From assembly GCA_036274895.1 (NCBI GenBank), contig DASUEU010000037.1, positions 1-64,000 of the forward strand: a DNA stretch of 64,000 nt, read 5' to 3'. The notes beneath the pieces are model-generated. The model was given only the letters and a program-made list of their open reading frames with translations, was not told the origin of the DNA and did no database searches. This document shows, piece after piece, positions 43,759 through 50,608 of this stretch. Made by a program: the position numbers and the translations under genes. This DNA comes from CALMKX01 sp036274895 (GTDB lineage Bacteria > Acidobacteriota > Thermoanaerobaculia > Multivoradales > SZUA-115). Position 1 is the first letter of the stretch. Every line of letters begins with the position of its first letter.

Positions 43759-44652
43759 CTAGCCTGGCGCAGGCCCCTGACCTCGGCCGAGGCGGAAGCC
43801 CACGAAGCCGATGCGGTGGCCCGGCGAGTTCCAGAGCCGCGCGGCTGCGCGCACGTACCTCGCGTCGTCGTACCAGGAGCCGCCCCGAATCACGCGGGAC
43901 GAGCCCTGCGTGGGTCCCGTGGGGTTGGTCACCGGCTCTGAACCGTAGGCGCCGTGCCAGTCCGCGCACCACTCCCACACGTTGCCCAGCACGTCGTACA
44001 ACCCCCAGGGATTGGGCTCCTTGCGCTTCACCCGCCGGGTCCCCGCCTTCTTGTGCCGGTACTGCTTGTTCGACCAACTCGAGGAATCCCACCCCTCCTC
44101 AAGGTCGTACTCCAGCCCGCTGTTGCCGCCGTACCAGGCGATGGCGTCGAGCAGGGGGGCGTTGTTCTCACCCAGGATCTTCAGATCCCCAAGCCACGTC
44201 GCCGGCTCCGTCCCCGCCCGGCAGGCCCGCTCCCACTCCGCCTCCGTCGGCAACCGGACCTCCAAGCCCGGCACCTGGTGGTTGAGCTTCTCGAGGAAGG
44301 TCTGGCAGTCCTCCCAACTGACCTGCTCCACCGGCCGGTCGGGTGACGGGAAGCGGCTCGGGTTCTGCCCCATCACCGCCTGCCACAGCGCTTGGGTGCA
44401 AGGCGTGTCGCCCAGCCAAAAGCCCTCGGTCAAGGTGACGAGGTGGCGGGGGCTCTCGTCCTCAAATCGCCCCGCCTCGCCCTCCGGCGAGCCCATACAG
44501 AACGTCCCGGGCCGGATCCAGCGCAGCCGCTGGCGGACGCCCCCAACCTCGAAGGCCACGAACACCCCGTGGCGGTCCTCCCCCCACTCCGAAGCCCACT
44601 CCGGCGGGTGTCCCTGGTCCAGGGGGTGGGGAGTGAGGAGGGCTGTGCTCAT
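43759..44652 (-). CDS. FGS/SUMF1-domain protein with DGR-like variable C-terminus
   Basis: 297 residues from the ATG at 44652, in a 4-bp overlap with the preceding gene. It is a single SUMF1/formylglycine-synthase (C-type-lectin-like) domain: IRPGTFCMGSPEGEAGR near 52, DTPCTQALWQAVMG near 90, LPTEAEWERACRAG near 145 and NPWGLYDVLGNVWEWCADW near 213. The copper-binding cysteine pair of true FGE enzymes is absent from the C-terminal segment, so it is not expected to activate sulfatases. Residues about 253-291 form the variable block described separately. Last gene of the trypco2-trypsin-MoxR-FGS operon and probably its diversified recognition component. Confidence 0.88.
   Translation of the reverse strand: MSTALLTPHPLDQGHPPEWASEWGEDRHGVFVAFEVGGVRQRLRWIRPGTFCMGSPEGEAGRFEDESPRHLVTLTEGFWLGDTPCTQALWQAVMGQNPSRFPSPDRPVEQVSWEDCQTFLEKLNHQVPGLEVRLPTEAEWERACRAGTEPATWLGDLKILGENNAPLLDAIAWYGGNSGLEYDLEEGWDSSSWSNKQYRHKKAGTRRVKRKEPNPWGLYDVLGNVWEWCADWHGAYGSEPVTNPTGPTQGSSRVIRGGSWYDDARYVRAAARLWNSPGHRIGFVGFRLGRGQGPAPG
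43773..43896 (-). other. DGR-like variable region, copy 2
   Basis: 124-bp block at the 3' end of the second FGS gene, aligned without gaps to 44777-44900. The two differ at 19 positions. Every difference is at codon position 1 or 2; the third base never changes. The differing codons include TAC/GGC, CTC/TAC, AAC/TAC, CAC/AGC, ATC/GGC and TTC/GCC, all derivable from AAC by changing adenines. Intervening codons such as GTG CGC GCA GCC GCG CGG are identical. Confidence 0.8.
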
Positions 44653-47351
44653 GGTGGCGGCTCGGTGTCGCCGGCGGGTCCCCTCCGGCCTCCCCCTCTC
44701 CCGGAAGGCCGGAGTGGGCGGGCCGGGAGCATGCCCTGAGCGGAGCCGAAGGGAGGGGGACCGAGGGGGTGAGGGCGCCCCTGACCTCGGGCGAGGCGGA
44801 AGCCCACGGCGTCGCCGCGGCTGCCCGGCGAGTACCAGTACCGCGCGGCTGCGCGCACGAGCCACTCGTCGCCGCCCCCGGAGCCGCCCCGAATCACGCG
44901 GTCCGAGCCCAACTCCGGGTCCAAGGGGTCGGTCACCGGGCCGGGGGTGTAGCGTCCCCACGGGTCGGCGCACCACTCCCAGACGTTGCCCAGCGTGTCC
45001 CGGAGACCCCAGGGATTCGCCTCCTTCTCGCCCACGGGGTGGGTCTCAGCCCCGCTGTTGGCCGAGTACCAGGCGATGGGCTCCAGGAGGGCCGCCTCGC
45101 CCTCCGAGATCTCCAGGTCGCCTGTGTAGGTGCCCGTCTCCGTGCCCGCCCGACAGGCGTGTTCCCACTCCGCCTCGGTCGGTAGGCGAGGTTCCAGCCC
45201 GGGCACCAGGCGCTCGAGCCTCTCGAGAAACGTCTGGCAATCCTGCCAGCTCACGCTCTCGACCGGCCGCTCCGGTCCCTTGAAGTGGCTCGGGTTCTTC
45301 CCCATCACCGCCTGCCACAGGGCCTGGGTGCAGGGCGTCTCCCCCAGCCAATAGCCTGCCGTCAGCGTCACCCGGTGGCGCGGCCCTTCGCCCTCCCAGC
45401 GGCCCTGCTCGGTCTCCGGCGAGCCCATCCAGAACCGTCCTGGGGGGATCCACCGCAGCCGGTGGCGGACACCCTTCACCTCGATCTCCACCCACAGGCC
45501 ATAGCGATCCCGCCCGGCGGCGCGCGCCCACTCCGGCCGCTCGAAGCGGCGGAAGGTCAGCTCCTGGCGGTCGGAGAGGAGGAGGAGCTCCGGGCCGGTG
45601 GGCAGCAGAGACCCGCGCTGGGCGTCTTCCAGCACCAACCGAGCCGCTCGGGTGTTCGGCCCGGTGGCGAGCCCGATCTCAGCGGAACCAGCGGTGAGGG
45701 ACCCCAGCGGGCTCCCGGCCGGTCGCTCCGGGGTGCCGGAGCGCACGTGGACCTCCTTGCCCTTTTGCCAGAGCAGCCAGGCGCGCGGCGGACCCCCGGC
45801 AGCCAACCAGCGCAGAGGCATGCCGGCGGGCAGACCCTGCGACGGGTCGCGGGCAGCCGCCAGAGCCCAGGCGCGCGTCAGCTCCGGCCCCAGCTCTGGA
45901 TCTTGCCACAGCTCCGGGGGGATCCTGGCTGCCGCCCACGCCAGCCAGGCCAGGGAAGCGGCGTGAGCCTTGCCGGTCCCAACGTCCGGAGCCAGGACCG
46001 TGCTCGCCAGGCGATGCAGGAATCGCCGGGCGCGCAGCACCTCACCCTCGAGACCTTCCGGCAAGAGGCCGGCGGCCGCGAGACCGAGCACCTCGAGGAA
46101 CCAGATCTCGGGGGCCTGCACCCCGTGCCAGCGCTTCAGGGCAGCGACGATCGCCGCGCGCAGAGGAGGGGGCGCCGAGCCGAAGCTCTCGCGCCATGGG
46201 CCGGCACTGCCGGGCTCCAGGTACCGGGCGATCGAGGAAGCACCGCGCAGCTGTGGCTGGCCCCAGGTGTCGATCTCCGTGCCCAGGTCGGCCTGGCTCG
46301 CGGGCAGAAGATGACGCACCTGCCGGAGAAGCCCCGGCTCCACCCGTAGAGCCCAGGAGAGCAGGCGCAGGAGCCGCTCGCTGCGCTCCGGGAACTCGTC
46401 ACGCCCCTCCGGTCGGCCCGGGGAGACAGGCGGCCGGCCCGGCGCTTCCCAGTCGATCGGCTGCCACGGTCGGACCTGGTTCGAGGCGAGACGGCCCGCA
46501 GGGCTCGGCACCAGCGCGCGAACCCGGACCGCTTGCGCCCTCAACGCCTCACCCAGCCACCGCCAACGCTGCCGCTCAGCGGCACCTGCATAGCTACCGA
46601 GGTCCGAGCAGGCCAGCACAGCCTCCCCGGGCGCGAAGGCCGGCAAGCGGCGTCGCGGTTTGCCGGCTCCGCGGCGCCAGAGACCGGGCTCCGTCGCACG
46701 GCTCTCGAGCACCTGCAGGGCGCCGGCTCCCAAGGTCCGGCAGAGACGCGAGTAGAGCTCGTCCTGGTCCCGCCAGACGGGGACCAGCCGGTGGCTGCGA
46801 TCGAGCAGCAGCGTCACCCGGCCGCTCCAGCCAGCGGCCTTTCGGCGTGGCAGGCGGCGGGGAGCCTCGCCCCGGCACCAGACCTCGATGAGCCGAGCGG
46901 TGTCGAGCGCGCGGCCTTCCTTCTCGGTGTGGAAGGCCGCTTGGAGGTGAGGCCAGAGCCGCGACCAGGCCACGATGGGGAGCGGCGCACGGGGAATGGC
47001 GAAGGAGCGCTGGCCCAGCTCCAGCTCACCGAACGGCGGGGCAGCGGGTTGGGCCGGCTCGGTCTCGACCTCCAGGTGCTCGACTCGCTCGAGCCGCCAG
47101 AAGGGCACCGGCGCGAGATTGCCGGCCTCCTGAGAGGCTACGGCCTGCGTTGCCGCAGCGGGTGGCGGGCTCGATGCCTCCCCCGACTCGGGCTCGGGAT
47201 CTCCCGGAGGGCGAGGCGCGACGACGAAGCCAAGGCTCCGGGCGAGAGCGGACAGCCCGCGCGAGTCCAGCGCGACGCTGGCTCGCAACAGGTCGGCGGT
47301 CGAGGCCGCCGGTCCGACATTGAGATGGCCAGCCACGGGACGCGCGCTCAC
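44649..47351 (-). CDS. vWA-like/FGS fusion protein of a MoxR conflict system
   Basis: 900 residues, start in a 4-bp overlap with the AAA+ gene. Residues about 170-300 look like a degenerate vWA fold: RVTLLLDRSHRLVPVWRDQ in place of a DxSxS metal site, then FAPGEAVLACSDLGSYAG. Residues about 320-600 are helical. Residues about 615-858 are a SUMF1/FGS domain (IPPGRFWMGSPETEQGRW, LPTEAEWEHACRAG, NPWGLRDTLGNVWEWCADPW) lacking the catalytic cysteine pair. Its last part is the variable block at 44777-44900. A 40-residue low-complexity tail is coded by dispersed repeat DNA. It probably acts as the ATPase's substrate or target-binding partner. Confidence 0.78.
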   Translation of the reverse strand: MSARPVAGHLNVGPAASTADLLRASVALDSRGLSALARSLGFVVAPRPPGDPEPESGEASSPPPAAATQAVASQEAGNLAPVPFWRLERVEHLEVETEPAQPAAPPFGELELGQRSFAIPRAPLPIVAWSRLWPHLQAAFHTEKEGRALDTARLIEVWCRGEAPRRLPRRKAAGWSGRVTLLLDRSHRLVPVWRDQDELYSRLCRTLGAGALQVLESRATEPGLWRRGAGKPRRRLPAFAPGEAVLACSDLGSYAGAAERQRWRWLGEALRAQAVRVRALVPSPAGRLASNQVRPWQPIDWEAPGRPPVSPGRPEGRDEFPERSERLLRLLSWALRVEPGLLRQVRHLLPASQADLGTEIDTWGQPQLRGASSIARYLEPGSAGPWRESFGSAPPPLRAAIVAALKRWHGVQAPEIWFLEVLGLAAAGLLPEGLEGEVLRARRFLHRLASTVLAPDVGTGKAHAASLAWLAWAAARIPPELWQDPELGPELTRAWALAAARDPSQGLPAGMPLRWLAAGGPPRAWLLWQKGKEVHVRSGTPERPAGSPLGSLTAGSAEIGLATGPNTRAARLVLEDAQRGSLLPTGPELLLLSDRQELTFRRFERPEWARAAGRDRYGLWVEIEVKGVRHRLRWIPPGRFWMGSPETEQGRWEGEGPRHRVTLTAGYWLGETPCTQALWQAVMGKNPSHFKGPERPVESVSWQDCQTFLERLERLVPGLEPRLPTEAEWEHACRAGTETGTYTGDLEISEGEAALLEPIAWYSANSGAETHPVGEKEANPWGLRDTLGNVWEWCADPWGRYTPGPVTDPLDPELGSDRVIRGGSGGGDEWLVRAAARYWYSPGSRGDAVGFRLARGQGRPHPLGPPPFGSAQGMLPARPLRPSGRGGGRRGPAGDTEPPP
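44777..44900 (-). other. DGR-like variable region, copy 1
   Basis: 124-bp partner of 43773-43896, at the 3' end of the SUMF1 part of the fusion gene. It encodes GGSGGGDEWLVRAAARYWYS and then PGSRGDAVGFRL, where copy 2 has GGSWYDDARYVRAAARLWNS and PGHRIGFVGFRL. Upstream of the block the two genes diverge freely, including at synonymous sites, so the near-identity of constant bases inside the block is not general conservation. Confidence 0.8.
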
Positions 47352-48322
47352 CCCGCCGGTTCCGCAGCGTGCTTGGCGAAGGTGAAAACGGCGAGGCGCT
47401 CCAGGAGCTCGAGCTGCCCCTCCTCGTGCCCGGGCGCCAGCTCTCCCAGGGCGCGTAGCAGGTCGAGGTACTCCGCTCCGCCCGGAGGCACGAGGTCACG
47501 GTCCAACAGGGCTTGCCGGTCGGCGGCCAGCCTGCGCGCCGCACGGTCGAGCACGGCCGGAGCATGAGCCGGGAAGTGGGCTCGCCCCCAGCGGACCAGG
47601 GCGCCCACCAGCTCTTCCGGCTCTTGGGGCCATCCCAGCTGGAGGACCAGGCAACGGCGCAAGAAGGCGGCGGGCAGGGCCCGCTCCTCGTTGGTGGTGA
47701 GCACGATCAGGGGCGCGGCCTGGCCAGGCTGCGTGCACACCGAGCGTCCGCCGGGGCAGGCGAACCGCCCATGGCCCAGGCACTCCAGAAGGCCATTGGG
47801 TACCGACGAATCGGCCTTGTCGATCTCGTCCAGCAACACCACCACACCGTCCGCCGGACTCCATCCCTCCGGGGTTGGCGGTGCAAACTGCCCGGTCTCG
47901 GCGGCCTGGCGCGCGGCGTCAGCCCAGTCGAAGGCCCACCACAGGGGACCGGGCGCCAGAAAGCGCTCCTCGCGGAGGTTCGCCCTCACCGCCGCTGAAT
48001 CCCGCACGCCCAGGGCGCCCTGGATCTGTGCCTCGGCGAGCCGGGAGACGGCATCCAGCGACCACAGCAGGTCCCGAGCCTCGGTGCTGCCATCGATTGC
48101 CGTCGCCACCAAGGGCCGACCCAACCCGGCCGCGGCGGCCCGCGCGAGCTGACTCTTGCCGGTCCCGGGTTCGCCCCGCACCAGGAGGGGCCGGCGCGCT
48201 GCGAGCGCGGCGTTGACAGCGTCCACGGGCTCGCGGTTGAAGACGTGGACACCCTCGGGAAGGGCACCGAAGGGAGGGAGCTTCTGTTCGGGCCGGGCGG
48301 GATCCCACTCGAGGTATCTCAT
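47348..48322 (-). CDS. MoxR-type AAA+ ATPase
   Basis: 324 residues from the ATG at 48322, in a 4-bp overlap with the protease gene stop. Walker A GEPGTGKS at 50-57, Walker B VVLLDEID at 161-168, sensor-1 LTTNEERALPAAF around 208-220, arginine finger in FLRRC around 220-224. The insert layout fits MoxR/RavA-type ATPases, which work with vWA-domain partners. Between protease and vWA/FGS genes, it is expected to supply NTP-dependent remodelling or signalling in the system. Confidence 0.88.
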   Translation of the reverse strand: MRYLEWDPARPEQKLPPFGALPEGVHVFNREPVDAVNAALAARRPLLVRGEPGTGKSQLARAAAAGLGRPLVATAIDGSTEARDLLWSLDAVSRLAEAQIQGALGVRDSAAVRANLREERFLAPGPLWWAFDWADAARQAAETGQFAPPTPEGWSPADGVVVLLDEIDKADSSVPNGLLECLGHGRFACPGGRSVCTQPGQAAPLIVLTTNEERALPAAFLRRCLVLQLGWPQEPEELVGALVRWGRAHFPAHAPAVLDRAARRLAADRQALLDRDLVPPGGAEYLDLLRALGELAPGHEEGQLELLERLAVFTFAKHAAEPAG

Positions 48323-49809
48323 CGGTGCTCTCTCTTCAGGCGATGAACGCGGAACAGCAAGCGAGCCAGGAGGTCGCACAGGTCCGCCTCGCCTACGAGG
48401 TCGTCGCCCTCCGGCTTCACGAGCTGCAGCAGCGACAGCTCCTTGCGCAGCTGTCCCACGAAGTCGGGATCCTTCTCTTCAGAGCGCTCTTTCAACAGCA
48501 GATAGTAGCGTCTGGGATCCCTGGGATCCCTAGCTTCGTCCGCGAAAAACTTCCGAAGCCGCGTGCTCGCTACCTCGAGCTTGCGCTGAGGGGTTCGCGA
48601 GGCATCGTGAAGATAGAGGCGATCGTCCGCGCTGAGCAGGTCGCAGGCAGCCGCGTAGACGAAGATGCCGAAGGCGCCGAAGCCGAGAACGTCCAGGCTG
48701 TCGTTCGGGGGCTCGGCCAAACCGAGAGCCGGCTGCGGTGCATCCTTGACGTTGGTCGGTGGGAGGAGGTTCAACGGCCGACCTGCCAGTGCCGCGAGGG
48801 TGATCTCGGCGAAGGTCTTGGTGTAAACGGGGAGCCGCAGGATGGCCCCTTCACCTCTGCTCAGCTCTTGGACCAGCCCGCCGCGGAACAGCAGCGGCAC
48901 GATGTGGAGTGTCACCTCCTCGAGCGCGGTGATGGCCCGCAGGGTGTCACCAACCGGCTTGACTGCGGCGATCAGCTGCTCCAGCAACGCCCCCAGGCTC
49001 TCGAGCGCGCGGTCGAGAGCCCACACCACGTCGATCAGGTGCGCCTCACTCAAGAGCACGCGGCCCAACCCATCCGTGCCTCCCTCCTGAAACGCCGTCA
49101 GCCAGGGGGTGGCACCGGCACGGTCCGGGGCTGCCGCGAGCGCAGCAGCGGCGGCGGGAGAGCCGCGGAGGGATGCCTCGACAGCCGTCCGCAAGCGGCT
49201 TGCAGGCTGATCGAGCTCGGGCAGGCAGAGGGCCTCCCGGAAGGCCGAGTCGCCCAGCAGGGGGCTCAGCGGGGCCACGAGGAGCTTGCCACCCTTCCAA
49301 CCTGCCGCCACCTGGCCAATCACCCCGACCACGACGTCGCCTACGAAAACCGGTGCTCCGGATACCCCTCTCCAGTCTTGCTGGTCCTCGGGAGTGAGCT
49401 TGGCGTCGATCTCGAACCACGGGGCCGTGTCTTCGCTGGGCGCTGCGTCTCCGTGGAGCCAGGCGAGCCTCGCGCTGCCGGCGCCGATGCGAGGAAAGCC
49501 ACGGGACTGCCACGGGGCTGCCTCCCTGGGCCCATCCGCCAGCCGAGAAACAGCTCCTCTGAACAGGGGATCGGCTTCGACGCGCAACACCCCGACATCC
49601 AACTTGCGCTCACCGCGATGCCACGCCAGCTCAGCCGGCCGCGGCTCCCCGGAGCCATCGTGGGAGTGAAGGAGGATCGACGTGGCGCCTTCGACCACGT
49701 GGGCGGCTGTGAGGATCCGGTCCGCCCGGACCAGGTAGCCGGTACCGCTCTTGGGTTTCTCGAGACCGGGCCAATGAGCCTCGATCCGGAAGAAGCGCTG
49801 GATCTGCAC
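48319..49809 (-). CDS. Trypsin-like serine protease with large C-terminal partner domain
   Basis: 496 residues, no signal peptide, so cytoplasmic. Residues about 1-190 are a trypsin/DegP-type protease with an intact triad: H37 in LTAAHVVEG, D71 in RKLDVGVLRVE, and S150 in RGVSGAPVFVG. The remaining 300 residues are helical and unrecognised (DVLGFGAFGIFVYAAACDLLS, then a region rich in Lys and Glu). In the conflict systems with MoxR and trypco proteins, such proteases are candidate effectors. It starts 15 bp after the trypco2-like gene and ends in a 4-bp overlap with the AAA+ gene. Confidence 0.85.
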   Translation of the reverse strand: MQIQRFFRIEAHWPGLEKPKSGTGYLVRADRILTAAHVVEGATSILLHSHDGSGEPRPAELAWHRGERKLDVGVLRVEADPLFRGAVSRLADGPREAAPWQSRGFPRIGAGSARLAWLHGDAAPSEDTAPWFEIDAKLTPEDQQDWRGVSGAPVFVGDVVVGVIGQVAAGWKGGKLLVAPLSPLLGDSAFREALCLPELDQPASRLRTAVEASLRGSPAAAAALAAAPDRAGATPWLTAFQEGGTDGLGRVLLSEAHLIDVVWALDRALESLGALLEQLIAAVKPVGDTLRAITALEEVTLHIVPLLFRGGLVQELSRGEGAILRLPVYTKTFAEITLAALAGRPLNLLPPTNVKDAPQPALGLAEPPNDSLDVLGFGAFGIFVYAAACDLLSADDRLYLHDASRTPQRKLEVASTRLRKFFADEARDPRDPRRYYLLLKERSEEKDPDFVGQLRKELSLLQLVKPEGDDLVGEADLCDLLARLLFRVHRLKREHR

Positions 49810-49824
49810 GGGGTCTCCCGCAGC

Positions 49825-50112
49825 TCAGCCCGCGACCTCGAAGGAGCCGCCACCCTTCCCCTTCGGCTTCAGCACCAGCTTCACCCGCTGCACCCGGCTC
49901 TCCAGCTCCTTGTCGCCGATGCCGGCTTCGAGCACCCAGAACTTGAGCCCGGCGTTGGCGGTGGCCTCGCGGGTCACCACCACCTGGAGCTCGAGCTCCA
50001 GGGTCTCCACCTCGAAGCGGATCTCCTGGCCTTCGCCTTGCCTGGCCGCCTGCCACAGCGCCTGCCGGAGCTGCCCCACCACGGTTGCGAGCTCGAGCCT
50101 CGAATCGGCCAC
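49825..50112 (-). CDS. trypco2-like (trypsin-co-occurring) small protein
   Basis: 95 residues from a GTG at 50112. GGGAGG lies 5 nt before that codon but overlaps the alternative GTG at 50118, so the inner start is chosen. An N-terminal helix (LELATVVGQLRQALWQAARQGEG) is followed by beta strands (IRFEVETLELELQVVVTREA) and a basic end. This matches the trypco2 domain often found next to trypsin-like proteases in bacterial conflict operons. It is the first gene of the five-gene operon and 15 bp before the protease. It may inhibit or guide the protease. Confidence 0.78.
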   Translation of the reverse strand: MADSRLELATVVGQLRQALWQAARQGEGQEIRFEVETLELELQVVVTREATANAGLKFWVLEAGIGDKELESRVQRVKLVLKPKGKGGGSFEVAG

Positions 50113-50608
50113 CGGCACCTCCCGCCCGGCGCATTCGCGCTGGGCTATGGTTTACCAAATGTTGGAGCGATGGTAATCGAGGGAGCGATGCCGAGGGAAG
50201 GCCGCGGAGCGGCCGGACTGGCGTCCCCACGCGGAGCGTGGGGACGAGGAACCTGCACTACGAGCCGCAGGTGGCTTGACGGGACGACGGCCTGCCTGGC
50301 GCCCTGCGAGGCAATGAATTGCCTCGCTACCCAAGAACGTCCCTGGCGGGACGACGGAGGGGAGATCCCTCCACTCCGCCTGCTGCGCAGGCTCCGGTCG
50401 GGATGACGTCGGGAGCCTTGATGGCATCGCCGCGCCCTGGTCATCCCGAGCGCAGGGCCGCAGGCCCGGAGTCGAAAGCCTGCCCCCGCAAAAGCGGGGG
50501 GATCTCCCCTCCCCCGTCCCGCCAGGGACGTTCTTGGGTAGCGAGGGATTGAAATCCCTCGTCGGGCTCGGGGGCACCAGCGGCCCAGACCGTATACTCT
50601 CTCCCCGC
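50113..50608 (+). repeat. 496-bp gene-free tract with REP/BIME-like inverted element
   Basis: 50223-50245 is a GTCCCCACGC-GGA-GCGTGGGGAC hairpin. 50252-50334 duplicates the 3' end and flank of the TPR gene at 43401-43483. 50306-50327 and 50538-50561 are GTAG-associated palindromes in opposite orientation. Next to them a perfect 30-bp inverted repeat (50324-50353 against 50515-50544) encloses about 160 bp. The left end must also hold the promoter of the minus-strand conflict operon, but I cannot place it. No gene is seen. Confidence 0.75.
50593..50608 (+). promoter_or_regulatory. Candidate leaderless -10 element before the helicase gene
   Basis: TATACT at 50593-50598 lies 10 nt before the ATG at 50609, and no Shine-Dalgarno sequence is present (CTCTCCCCGC precedes the ATG). 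No -35 box at 17 nt. Confidence 0.45.

Noticed and set aside
43429..50608. DGR reverse transcriptase or template repeat near the FGS genes
   Set aside because: I found no YxDD-type frame and no stretch with the constant bases of the variable block plus adenines. The gap downstream holds only dispersed repeats and the end of the TPR gene.
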